A stretch of DNA of 64,000 bases, taken from assembly GCF_029227915.1 (NCBI RefSeq), contig NC_079875.1:15125001-15189000 (forward strand). Direction: 5' to 3'. This stretch comes from Hydractinia symbiolongicarpus (lineage: Eukaryota > Cnidaria > Hydrozoa > Anthoathecata > Hydractiniidae). The notes below the pieces were generated by a model. The model was not told where the DNA came from, ran no database searches, and saw only the letters and a program-made list of their open reading frames with translations. The position numbers and the translations under genes are program-made. Below are positions 35,118 through 47,861 of the stretch, one piece after another (the stretch's first letter is position 1; the number at the start of each line of letters is the position of its first letter).

Positions 35118-38100
35118 CCCTGACAAAACAAGTAAATATATATCCTGACTTGGCACCTAAACCACTTAAATATTTATCTGAAGGCGGTCCCGACTGGAGA
35201 CCTAAAACAAGTAAATATATTTGAAGGCTGTCCCTACTTGGGACCTAAACAGATAAATATACATTTAAAGGCTGTCCCGACTTGGGACTTAGAAACAAGT
35301 AAATATATATTTCAAGGCTGTCCCGACTTAGGACTTAGAAAACAAGTAAATATATATTTGAAGGCTGTCCCTACTTAGGACTTACAAAACAAGTAAATAT
35401 ATATTTGAAGGCTGTCCCTACATGGGACCTAAAACACATAAATATACATTTGAAGGTTGGCCCGTGTTGGGACCTAAAACACATAAATACACATTTGAAG
35501 GTTGTTTCGACTTAGAACCTAAAACGCATAAATACATATTTGAAGGCTGTCCCTACTTGAGAAATAAAACACATAAACATATATTTGAAGGCTGTCCCTA
35601 GTTGGGACCTAAAACACATAAATATACATTTAAAAGTTGCCCAGCGTTGGGACCTATAACGCATAAATATATATTTAAAGGCCGTCCCTACTTGGGACCT
35701 AAAATGCATAAATACACATTTGAAGGCTGTCCCGACTTGGAACCTAAATCAAGTAAATATGTATATGAAAGCTATCCTGACTAGATACCTAAAAACACAA
35801 GTATACATTTAAGGGCTGTCCTGTCTTGGGACCTATAACTCATGCATATATATACTTGAAGGCTGCCCCGACTTTGGACCTAAAACAAGTAAATATATAT
35901 TTAAAGGCCGTCCCTACTTGGGACCTAAAACACATAAACATACATTTGAAGGCTGTCCCTAGTTGGCACCTAAAACACATAAACATACATTTGAAGGTTG
36001 TCCCGACTTGGGACTTAGAAAACAAGTAAATATAAATTTGAAAGCTGTCCCTACTTGGGACCTAAACCACATAAATATACATTTGAAGGCTGTCCCGACT
36101 TAGGACTTAGAAAACAAGTAAATATATATTTAAAGACTGTCCCTGGTGGGGACCTAAAACACATAAATACACATTTGAAAGCTGTTCCGACTTAGAACCT
36201 AAAACGCATAAATACATATTGGAAGGCTGTCCCTACTTGGGACCTAAAACACATAAACATACATTTGAAGGCTGTCCCGACTTAGGACTTAGAAAACAAG
36301 CAAATATATATTTGAGGGCTGTCCCTGTTGGGGACCTAAAACACATAAATATATGTATGTGAAGGCTATCCTGACTAGATATCTAAAAACACAAGTATTC
36401 ATTTGAGGGCTGTCCTGTCTTGGGACCTGTAACTCATGCATATATATTTGAAGGCTGTCCCTACTTAGGACCTAATACACATAAACATACATTTAAAGGC
36501 CGTCCCTACTTGGGACCTAAAACACATAAACATACATTTAAAGGCTGTCCCGACTTGGGACCTGAAACAAGTAAATATGTATGTGAAGGCTATCCTGACT
36601 AGATATCTAAAAACACAAGTATTCATTTGAGGGCTGTCCTGTCTTGGGACCTGTAACTCATGCATATATATTTGAAGGCTGTCCCTACTTGGGACCTAAT
36701 ACACATAAACATACATTTAAAGGCCGTCCCTACTTGGGACCTAAAACACATAAACATACATTTAAAGGCTGTCCCGACTTAGGACAAAAAACAAGTAAAT
36801 ATATATTTGAAGGCTGTCCCGACTTGGGACTTAGAAAACAAGTAAATATAAAATTAAAGGCTGTCCCTACTTGGGACCTAAAACACATAAATATACATTT
36901 GAAGGCTGTCCCGACTTGGGACTTAGAAAACAAGTAAATATATATTTGAAGGCTGTCCCTGGTGGGGACCTAAAACACATAAATATAGATTTGAAGGCTG
37001 TCCTGACTTGTGACCTGAAACAAGTAAATATGTATGTGAAGGCTATCCTGACTAGATATCTAAAAACACAAGTATACATTTGAGGGCTGTCCTGTCTTGG
37101 GACCTATAACTCATGCATATATATATTTGAAAGCTGTCCCGACTTTGGACCTAAAACAAGTAAATATATATTTAAAGGCCGTCCCTACTTGGGACCTAAA
37201 ACACATAAACATACATTTAAAGGCTGTCCCGACTTAGGACAAAAAACAAGTAAATATATATTTGAAGGCTGTCCCGACTTGGGACTTAGAAAACAAGTAA
37301 ATATAAAATTGAAGGCTGTCCCTACTTGGGACCTAAAACACATAAATATACATTTGAAGGCTGTCCCGACTTGGGACTTAGAAAACAAGTAAATATATAT
37401 TTGAAGGCTGTCCCTGGTGGGGACCTAAAACACATAAATATAGATTTGAAGGCTGTCCTGACTTGTGACCTGAAACAAGTAAATATGTATGTGAAGGCTA
37501 TCCTGACTAGATATCTAAAAACACAAGTATACATTTTAGGGTTATCCTGTCTTGGGACCTAAAAAATGTAAACATAGTTTGAAAGCTGTCCCTATTTGGG
37601 ACCTAAAACATGTAAACATATATTTGAAGGCTGTCCCGACTTTGGACCTAAAACAAGTAAATATATATTTAAAGGCCGTCCCTACTTGGGACCTAAAACA
37701 CATAAACATACATTTAAAGGCTGTCCCGACTTAGGACAAAAAACAAGTAAATATATATTTGAAGGCTGTCCCGACTTGGGACTTAGAAAACAAGTAAATA
37801 TAAAATTGAAGGCTGTCCCGACTTGGAACCTAAAACACGTAAATATACATTTGAAGGCTGTCCAAATTTTGGACCTAAAACACGTAAATATACATTTGAA
37901 AGCTGTTCCAACTGGGAACCTAAAACACATAAATATACATTTGAAGGCTGTCCCGACCTGGAACCTAAAACAAGTAAATATATATTTAAAGGCCGTCCCT
38001 ACTTGGGACCTAAAACACATAAACCTACATTTGAAGGCTGTCCCTAGTTGGAACCTAAAACACATAAATATACATTTGAAGGCTGTTCCGACTTGGAACT

Positions 38101-38200
38101 TAGAAAACAAGTAAATATATTTTTGAAGGTTGTTCCAACTTCGGACCTTAAACGCATAAATATATATTTGAAGGCTGTCCTTACTTGGGACCTAAAACAA
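35118..38200. repeat. 45-bp satellite array with higher-order structure
   Basis: About 65-70 copies of a unit made of TTGGGACCTAAAACACATAA, then ATATACATTTGAAGG, then CTGTCCCTAC. The two main variants differ in AAACACATAAA versus AAACAAGTAAA. A 224 bp block (five units) repeats at 36421 and 36645. A 455 bp block (ten units) repeats at about 36765 and 37220, nearly identical. The 45 bp length is 15 codons, so frames such as GPKTHKYTFEGCPDL stay open for up to 172 residues in several frames and on both strands. That pattern points to satellite DNA rather than a gene. Confidence 0.9.
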
Positions 38201-39829
38201 GAAGTGCGACAAGGTTTTACTAGGTTCAAAGTTAGAATCATCATTGCAATGAGAAGTTTATGGTTTGTTTGTGAAAGAGAATTTGACAAAAGTAGTTGTT
38301 CTGGTATTACTATATGGTGAAAAGATTTTAATTTATGGTTTATTCTGTAAGATGAATGGCAATATTCAAGGTATCATACATTTATGTTACAAACCACAAC
38401 CCAAGAGCTGAAGGAAAATGTAGTCGATAATAACCGTTTTTCAATTGGATTTTGTGTAACCCATTGGCCTTGGGTTGTGATATTTTCATTCTATTGAGAG
38501 GTTTTGCGTGCGCCTATTTTTTTGTGTTTATTTATAATTATATTGATTAAATTATGCGGCGTTTGAAAGGTAGAGTGGGTGGGGGGGTCGGGAGAACCCG
38601 GGGTGGGGGGGGACAGGAGTCAAAGTGCGTTTATTTAATTTATAAATTATTATTGTTATTATTATTGTGTATGCGCGGAAGGTTTTCGTTGTTTTTATTC
38701 TTTTGTATTATATATTATAGAAATTCTGTACAGTGTTGACAAACACTACAGAATTTCAAGCCCCTAAACTTAAGACATAGTTAATTTCAAAACAACACAA
38801 CAGCGGCGGCGGTTTTTCTCAAGATTTTTTCACCAAGACGCAGTTGGCATCTGAAATACCAAAGTTTCTCCAGCATAAAAGAAGATATGGTGGTAAGTCA
38901 AACGTTGATTTTCTCAAACTTAATCTTAGTTACAACTTACATTTTTAATTATAGACTGTTGATCCTATCAATAACAATATTGCGGAATAGAATGTAATTA
39001 TAAACCATAAATTTGACAGAGAAAAGTCGACAGAGTAGAAGAGCATGTGTATTTATGATAACGATTTGGTTGGTATGAGGACTGGCGAAAATGAATCAGA
39101 TTTGACCAACAAATGGCAGCAATTTTGTGACCAAAAGACGCATATTTTTCAAACAAATCGGTACGTATGAAAGGTACGTATGCTTGTAACTACTAAAACA
39201 TCAAGTGTAAAATTCTTTGGCTCTGATTTTCCGTGTTGCTTTTGTCGGTCTCGGTATTTATCATTCAATGAGTATGTATTTAAAACACACATTGGACTTT
39301 GGAGGTTTCGTATGTATATGGTGGATTTGTGTTAGAAGTGTCCATGAGTGGTCCGTAGTATTGTGAATGCCTTCTAAAGAAGAGTTCTAGTTTAGAAGAA
39401 TGGCAGCAATTATGAAATCAAAATTGTTTTCAAAAAGAACGGTACGTATAAGAAGTAAGTATACTTGCAACCAAACATTAAATTCAAAATTGTTTGCTTT
39501 TTAATTTCTTCTAGTCTCTGTACTTTTCAATGTATTCGAAAAAAGTGAAACTGATGTGTCAATATGAAATAGCTTTGTACACACAATGCATAATTGTAGT
39601 TAGTATTTGGTATTAATATGTCAAGGCATAGAAACTTTTCAAGTATTTTTTAGGGTGATCTTCAAAAAATATAAGATAAAAACAATGATCTGACTGAAAT
39701 GCAATAACAACCAAAGAATCTTGTAATATGAGGAAGTTTCAGCCGTATACAGCGTCAAATACAGTTAACTGATGAACACCATTACCTATAACATAAATTA
39801 ATCATGTGAGCATCCTTGAAAAGACTGCA
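38201..39829. other. Non-coding stretch
   Basis: No supported gene. It includes a G-rich patch (about 38576-38620) and a diverged duplication of GGTACGTATGAAAGGTACGT-like sequence (about 39160-39185 and 39440-39470). Confidence 0.4.
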
Positions 39830-41000
39830 CATCTTTCCAAACCTTTAAGACTTCATTTCAACTGAAATGCAATAATCACACACAAGAAACCATTACCACA
39901 AATGGTACAAAAACATACTCAGTCTTTTTTTTTAACAAATTACAAAACTTTAAGACTTCATTTCAACTGAAATGCAATAATCACACACCAGAAACAATTA
40001 CCACAAATGGTACAAAAACATACGCAGTCTTTTTTTTAACAAATTACAAAACTTTAAGACTTTAAATTGTAGTAAAGTGCAATAATTATGACACCAAAAG
40101 AAAATATTGCCATCAATGCTGCAAAAAAATACACAGTCTTTTCATAACAATTTACAAACATGACTTCAATTTAAGTAAAGTGCAATAATTATCACAGACA
40201 GAAAATTCCAACCAAACCACGAATCAAATACAATACTGATCATACAAAAATAGAATGTACCCTAACCAGCATTGCAATGACCTACACAATTTTTTTTCGT
40301 CAGACCACAGTCCTAACAATATACAAATATTTACAACTGCAACTTAAGTAAAATGTTAAAGTGGTCGCAGTGTATTGTAAGTAATCCTGAAAATACAAAC
40401 ACAGCTTGTTCATTACACCACATGCTATAACAAATTACAAATAGAAATTTTGTAAACCAATCTTGAATGACTTTTTTTTCATATCACTGCATCCCACAAT
40501 AAATTACGACCAGTTAGGTCTGTATTGAAATGCAATAAATATCACATGAAAAGAATATAGTAACAACAAATTACAAACCTTTAATTGAAATAGAACGAAT
40601 AGCCGTCACACGAAAAGAATATTCTAACCAAACGTGGAAATACATGCACAGTTTGGTCGCAACAATGTTTACTACAACAAAGTACGGACCTAAAAGACTT
40701 AAATTTAAGTGAAATTATTATTAGCCGAAAAGACTATTCTAACCAATTTTAAAAAACACTTATACTTAGTTTGTTAGTAACACTGCATAGCATACAAGTT
40801 GCAAACTTTTAAGAACTTAATTAAGGTGAAACGAATAGCCGTCACATGAAACGAATGTTCTGTACAAACATGATAAGACTTACACAGTTTGTCCAAAATA
40901 AAGAATAAATTTTAATACCTTATTTCATATGAAATGCAACAATTATCCATAAGAATTATTGTGGTAATCAATACTGCAAATATATAAACGTTCGTAGCCC
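39830..41000. repeat. Old tandem repeat, period about 105 bp
   Basis: Successive units contain AAACTTTAAGACTTCATTTC, then GAAATGCAATAATCACACAC, ACCACAAATGGTACAAAAAC, CAGTCTTTTTT and AACAAATTAC. The units near 39840, 39949 and 40050 are close to each other. Later ones diverge progressively toward 41000. No coding potential is seen. Confidence 0.7.
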
Positions 41001-41437
41001 TTCATGCTATTAACAAACCAAAACTTTCCTCAATACATCAAAAATTTACTAGCTGCTACACTACAAAGCAACAAAGATTTAATTAAACATTGAATGTCTA
41101 AGACTTGGTGTTCTAGGAAACAAATTTCTACTTAATGTACTGAGATTTTCTTTCTCAACGTTCTTACAAAATGATGTAATATTCAAAATTTTGAAGTCAA
41201 ACTTTACATTCATGCGTTCGTACAAACAACCTAATGTATCCAGCTCTTCAAGTTTCTACAAATTGACCTCTGCTCGAAAGAGGAGTGGGTTAAACTGAGG
41301 ATATACATACTCACAACAATGCTGTGAAACTTATCACATTACAGTTGCCTGGTATTTCTTTTTTTCTCACTGGATATCACATTATTAATTATTTTTCTGA
41401 ATTTTCTTTTTCCATTGTTGTTTCTTTATTTCCTTTT

Positions 41438-41698
41438 CTATATTTTCATGTTAATACCATACTTCACCATTATATCTATTACTTCCATTATCCATGTTCC
41501 CTGTTCGTCATTCAAGTTCTCCTTCATTATTTCCTGTACCAATCTCTTTTCATCTGATGTTACTATTTGCTGCAACAGCATAAATCTCCTTTCTTCAATC
41601 CTCTGTTGCATTGTCCAGTAGCAAGCCTCAATTAGTATACGTGGTGTCCTTCTCACAAATAACGTGAATACCCAAACCTCCTTGATATGACATAGCAT
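41438..41698 (-). pseudogene. Possible 3' remnant of a non-LTR retrotransposon
   Basis: The minus-strand frame includes TPRILIEACYWTMQQRIEER, then RFMLLQQIVTSDEKRLVQEI, then GTWIMEVIDIMVKYGI. This resembles the segment after the reverse transcriptase domain in some cnidarian non-LTR elements (pattern: R-x-M-x-L-x-x-I then GDW). No RT catalytic motif is present. The identification rests on a remembered pattern and is uncertain. Confidence 0.3.
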
Positions 41699-41939
41699 AT
41701 TCTAATTAAAGCGGATGTCACTGAACACTAAATACTTACGCTTTACCCCAAGACTGCCCCCCCCCCCCCACTCCCCCAAAAAAGAACACCACAAAAACAA
41801 ACTACATTATACAGCCAACACAATAAAAAAATAAAATCAGGACATTCCATAAAAATATCTACACTATAAACGCCCCAAAAACAGAAACTGCATGAAATCC
41901 CCGACACTCTATAAAATATGTGACAATCAACCACTCCAA

Positions 41940-42225
41940 AGAACTCCTACACTCCATACTCAATAAAAATCTCAAAACTCTATAAAAACCACAACACAAT
42001 CACAATAAAAACCCAACACTCCATAACAACTCCGACACTCCATAACAACCCAACACTCGCCATAGCTCTCCATAACAACCCCATCTTTTCCGAATAACCC
42101 CGACTTTCCACAACATTCCCAACTTTTTATAACAACTCTAACTCTCTATAACAACTCCAACTCTCTATAACAACTCCAACTCTCTATAACAACTCCAACT
42201 CTCTATAACAACTCCAACTCTACTC
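41940..42225. repeat. Tandem repeat of CTCTATAACAACTCC type
   Basis: From 42132 there are about five copies of a 19-bp unit AACTCTCTATAACAACTCC. Upstream, looser variants (ACTCCATAACAACC) extend back to about 41940. It abuts the 20-bp minisatellite. Confidence 0.8.
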
Positions 42226-45200
42226 CAACCGTTATTTTACTTCGTTTTCCGTCCCTTTTCCATTCCTTTAATCCGTTCTTCATCATTCTACTTTGTTCTT
42301 TATTTATTTAATTCTTTTCCCATTATTTTACTCCATCATTTTATTTCGTTCTCCGTTATTTTACTTCTTTCCACATTATTTTAATTCGTCCTCCATTATT
42401 CTAATTCGTTCTTCATTATTTAATTCGATCTCCATTATTTTACTTCTTTATAAATTATTTTATTCTTTCTCCATTATTTGAATTCGTCTTCTGTTATTTT
42501 ACTGCTTTCCCCATTATTTGACTTAGTTCTCCCTTACTCCACTTCCTTCTCCATTATTTTAATTCGTTCTCCATTATTTTACTTCGTTCTCCGTTATTTT
42601 AGTTCGTTCTCCGTTATTTTAATTCGTTCTCCATTATTTTAATTCGTTCTCCATTATTTTACTTCGTTCTCCGTTATTTCAATTCGTTCTCCATTATTTT
42701 AATTCGTTCTCCATTACTTTACTTCTTTCTCCATTATTTTAATTCGTTCTCCATTATTTTTCTTCGTTCTCCGTTATTTTAGTTCGTTCTCCGTTATTTT
42801 AGTTCGTTCTCCGTTATTTTAATTCGTTCTCCGTTATTTTAATTCGTTCTCCATTATTTTAATTCGTTCCCCATTATTTTAACATCGCTCTCCGTTATTT
42901 TAACATCGCTCTCCGTTATTTTACTTCGTTTTCCGTCCCTTTTCCATTCCTTTAATCCGTTCTTCATCATTCTACTTCGTTCTTTATTATTTTAATTCTT
43001 TTCCCATTATTTTACTCCATCATTTTATTTCGTTCTCCGTTATTTTACTTCTTTCCACATTATTTTAATTCGTCCTCCATTATTCTAATTCGTTCTTCAT
43101 TATTTAATTCAATCTCCATTATTTTACTTCTTTATAAATTATTTTATTCTTTCTCCATTATTTGAATTCGTTTTCTGTTATTTTACTGCTTTCCCCATTA
43201 TTTGACTTCGTTCTCCATTACTCCACTTCCTTCCCCATTACTCCACTTCCTTCTCCATTATTTTAATTCGTTCTCCGTTATTTAGTTCGTTCTCCGTTAT
43301 TTTAATTCGTTCTCCATTATTTTAATTCGTTCTCCATTACTCCACTTCCTTCTCCATTACTTTACTTCGTTCTCCGTTATTTTAGTTCGTTCTCCATTAT
43401 TTTAGTTCGTTCTCCGTTATTTTAATTCGTCCTCCGTTATTTTAACATCGCTCTCCGTTATTTTAACATCGCTCTCCGTTATTTTAACATCGCTCTCCGT
43501 TATTTTAACATCGCTTTCCGTTATTTTAGTTCGTTCTCCGTTATTTTAATTCGTTCTCCGTTATTTTAATTCGTTCTCCATTATTTTAACATCGCTCTCC
43601 ATTATTTTAACATCGCTCTCTGTTATTTTAACATCGCTCTCCGTTATTTTACTTCGTTTTCCGTCCCTTTTCCATTCCTTTAATCCGTTCTTCATCATTC
43701 TACTTTGTTCTTTATTTATTTAATTCTTTTCCCATTATTTTACTCCATCATTTTATTTCGTTCTCCGTTATTTTACTTCTTTCCACATTATTTTAATTCG
43801 TCCTCCATTATTCTAATTCGTTCTTCATTATTTAATTCGATCTCCATTATTTTACTTCTTTATAAATTATTTTGTTCTTTCTCCATTATTTGAATTCGTT
43901 TTCTGTTATTTTACTGCTTTCCCCATTATTTGACTTCGTTCTCCCTAACTCCACTTCCTTCTCCATTATTTTAATTCGTTCTCCATTATTTTACTTCGTT
44001 CTCCGTTATTTTACTTCTTTCCACATTATTTTAATTCCTTCTCCATTATTTTAATTCGTTCTCCATTATTTTAATTCGATCTCCATTATTTTACTTCTTT
44101 ATAAATTATTTTATTCTTTCTCCATTATTTGAATTCGTTTTCTGTTATTTTACTGCTTTCCCCATTATTTGACTTCGTTCTCCCTAACTCCACTTCCTTC
44201 TCCATTATTTTAATTCGTTCTCCATTATTTTAATTCGATCTCCATTATTTTACTTCTTTATAAATTATTTTATTCTTTCTCCATTATTTGAATTCGTTTT
44301 CTGTTATTTTACTTCTTTCTCCATTATTTTACTTCTTTCTCCATTATTTTACTTATTTTTCTATTATTTCAATTCGTTCTCCATTATTTTAATTCGTTCT
44401 TCATCATTTTAATTCGTTCTCCATTATTTTAATTCGTTCTCCATTATTTTACTTCGTTCTCCGTTATTTTACTTCTTTCTCCATTATTTTACTTCTTTCT
44501 CTATTACTTTACTTCTTTCTTTATTATTTTACTTCTTTTTCCATCATTATACTTCTTTCTCAATTATTTTAATTCGTTCTCCTTTATTTTATTTCGTTCT
44601 CCATTATTATACTTCTTTAAAAATTATTTTATTCTTTCTCCATTATTTTACTTCTTTCTCCATTATTTTACTTCGTTCTCCGTTATTTTACTTCTTTCCC
44701 CATTATTTGACTTCGTTCTCCATTACTCCACTTCCATCTCCATTATTTTAATTCGTTCTCCATTATTTTACTTCGTTCTCCGTTATTTTACTTCGTTCTC
44801 CGTTATTTTACTTCGTTCTCCGTTATTTTACTTCTTTCTCCATTACTTTACTTCTTTTTCTATTACTTTACTTCTTTCTCAAATATTTTACTTCTTTCTC
44901 TATTACTTTACTTCTTTCTTTATTATTTTACTTCGTTCTCCGTTATTTTACTTCGTTCTCCGTTATTTTACTTCTTTCTCCATTACTTTACTTCTTTTTC
45001 TATTATTTTACTTCTTTCTCCATTATTTTACTTCTTTCTCCATTATTTTACTTCTTTCTCCATTATTTTACTTCTTTCTCCATTATTTTACTTATTTTTC
45101 TATTATTTCAATTCGTTCTCCATTATTTTAATTCGTTCTTCATTATTTTAATTCGTTCTCCGTTATTTTACTTCGTTCTCCGTTATTTTACTTCGTTCTC

Positions 45201-45870
45201 CGTTATTTTACTTCTTTCTCCATTACTTTACTTCTTTTTCTATTACTTTACTTCTTTCTCAATTATTTTACTTCTTTCTCTATTACTTTACTTCTTTCTT
45301 TATTATTTTACTTCGTTCTCCGTTATTTTACTTCGTTCTCCGTTATTTTACTTCTTTCTCCATTACTTTACTTCTTTTTCTATTATTTTACTTCTTTCTC
45401 AATTATTTTACTTCTTTCTCCATTATTTTACTTCTTTCTCCATTATTTTACTTATTTCTCTATCATTTTAATTCGTTCTTCATTATTTTGATTCGTTCTT
45501 CATTATTTTAATTCGTTCTTCTTTATTTTAATTCGTTTTCCATTATTTTACTTCGTTCTCCATTATTTTACTTCGTTTTTCATTATTTTAATTCGTTCTT
45601 CATTATTTTAATTCGTTCTCCATTATAATAATTCGTTCTCCATTATTTTAATTATTTCACCATTATTTTACTTCTTTCTCCGTTATTATACTTCTTTCTC
45701 CATTATTTTACTTCGCTCTCCATTATTTCACCTCTTTCTCCATTATTTTGATTTGTTTTCCATTATTTGATTTGTTTTCCATTATTTTATATAGCAATCT
45801 CCATTATTTTGATTTGTTTTCCATTATTAATTTGTTCTCCATTAATTTATATGGATCTCTATCTTTTTAC
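42226..45870. repeat. 20-bp T/C-rich minisatellite, 3.6 kb
   Basis: About 180 copies of ATTCGTTCTCCATTATTTTA with variants at the C/G of CTCCRTT and at AATTCG, ACTTCG, ACTTCT or ACATCG. A marker block around CGTTTTCCGTCCCTTTTCC occurs at 42241, 42924 and 43653. A block of several hundred bp from 42241 recurs almost unchanged 1412 bp later, so longer segments were duplicated within the array. Open frames rich in Ser, Phe, Ile and Leu are artefacts. Confidence 0.9.
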
Positions 45871-47573
45871 TTCTCTGTCTATTATTTTTCGTTCTTCTTT
45901 TTACTTACTTTGGTGTTTGGTATTATTGTTATTCGTGTCGTTCGTTGGGAATATTGTCTGTCTTGTTTTGTGTGAGGGTGGGATTGAGCAACTGTAAGTA
46001 ACGTGTTTGTTTTGTTTGTGTCGTGTAAGTGTTGTCGCAGGGTGAGAAAACGTAAATGTTACATCAGTCTAATATTTTAGCGTACGCTTGAAAATTCAGA
46101 TTTTGAAGAAAATTATAAGCAACAAAAAATCTTTAGGAACTGATTGTTTTTTGTTGTTGCTCGGGTGGCGAACTGCAAAATCCGATGACTGGCCTTCTCG
46201 TGGCGCAGTTTGTTAAGCAAAGTCAATTTCTATTTGTGGTATTTTTTTATTATTCTTTTTGTCTTATAATTACGTTTAGATATTATTGTCATTGACTTTG
46301 TAAACCAACAGTCACGGTAATACGCTACTTAACCCTATTTATACAGGGATCTTTTCGTATTTATGTCCTGGAGGAGGATAGAGTGACTTAACCCCTTCTC
46401 TTTTGCTCTGTTGGTTTTGTTTCTAATGTTCACAATTTTTGCTATGACGTCAAACAAGTGTTACGAAATACAGAAGAATTTTTCCTTGACGGCCTTCTGT
46501 AACAAGTTTGCCATGGGTGTTTCCTCAAAAAGTTGCCAATTAGAAAGTTTTTAAAATTATCAAAGATTTGCTTTGCTGAAGTTGGATTTTAGGATTTATA
46601 ATGAAAAGTGGTTTGGTGATAGATTTCTCCCTCCCAGTATAAATTGGGTTAATACACGCATCTTGCATGTCAAAATTGTCAAAATTAGGCTGAATCATAC
46701 ATATTTCCCGTATTGGGATTTTGTGCCTGTCAGCACGAAGTAGTTAAAATACTTCGCAGGGCCCAACATACATCTGATTGGGGGAAGGCATTTAGAACAC
46801 ACAGATTACTTCTTATTAAATAGACTAGTCATTAAGCATTAGAAAAACAGGCTATCCCGTCGGCAAAGTATTTACTCCTCAGATTACCCGAAAGGAAACT
46901 ATTTTTAATAAACAGAATATGAACATTATTTATAGTGCCTAGTCGTTAACCGGTGGATTCTCCACCGGCTCATCAATCAGAACAGAATAACGTAACACTT
47001 TGCATGGTTAATGAATAAAGCTGCATGCAGCCGTTCACACAAAATACGTATCATTAACCCACAAAAAAATCTATTCCTGTTATAACATTTACATATTTTC
47101 TAACGATCAGCTGTTCTGGGTCTTCTAAAGACCTGTCTAAAACATAGAAGCTAAAACCCTGAATTTGAGGACCAATAAATAAACCTGATTATTTTAACTG
47201 TAGAAATAAAAATAGATACTCTTCAAACTCGTCATTCTCACTTTACTTTTACATTAACAGGCTCAAAACCTTCACGGAGCAATCTCTAAGCAACAACAAT
47301 ACAAAAGCCTAAAACATTAAACCTCAGCTAAAATTTTGTTGCTTATATAAACGCACGCTTAAGCTTCATCTTTCCCACAAAATGCTGCTTATAAGTAGAA
47401 AGAGCGTGTAAACTTAAATCATGCGCAATAGCATATACGCATTTAATCTGGTCTACGCTAAACAATTTTTGCGACGATTTTTTTTATGAAATACTGCGAT
47501 TAATTGAAAGCTTTTGGATAAATCACTTATGCACCCGTATTTTAGACTTTGTATTTCCCGTGTCCGTAAATAG
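45871..47573. other. Non-coding stretch
   Basis: No supported gene. It contains one TGACGTCA site near 46444 and a short palindrome CCGGTGGATTCTCCACCGG near 46951. Confidence 0.4.
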
Positions 47574-47861
47574 AATACGGCTATTGATAAAATAGACTAT
47601 TTTATCGGGGAAAAACTGAGGTAAATGTTTGCCAAGAAAAAAGGTAGTCGAGGGAAAGAAAGTCCCTAGTGTATAGAATTAGTCGCTTATCCCGACTAAT
47701 AATTGCTATTATGATTCCATAATACGGCTATTAATAATATGAACTCTTTTATCGGGAAGGTAAATGTTTGACGGGAAATATAAGTAGTCGAGGTAAATTT
47801 TAGTCAATATTGCATAGCATTACTCGCTTCCCCTGACTAATAATTGTTATTGTGATGTCAT
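47574..47861. repeat. Diverged tandem duplication, about 145 bp
   Basis: Two copies begin AATACGGCTATT at 47574 and 47721. They share TTTTATCGGG, GGTAAATGTTTG, AGTAGTCGAGG and CTGACTAATAATTG in order with about 75-80 percent similarity by eye. Confidence 0.75.

Noticed and set aside
36420-38114. ORFs of up to 172 residues with GPKTHKYTFEGCPDL-like repeats
   Set aside because: The 45-bp satellite unit is a multiple of three and is open in several frames on both strands. No start context, splice structure or flanking unique coding sequence was seen.
35118-38200. Possible CRISPR-like array
   Set aside because: Units are contiguous with no unique spacers, and the context is eukaryotic. It is a satellite.
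42293-44054. Ser/Phe/Ile/Leu-rich ORFs in the 20-bp array
   Set aside because: Composition artefact of the T/C-rich minisatellite.
46181-46240. tRNA-like string CGTGGCGCAGTTTGTTAAGC
   Set aside because: No B-box within 80 bases; possibly a decayed SINE but unsupported.
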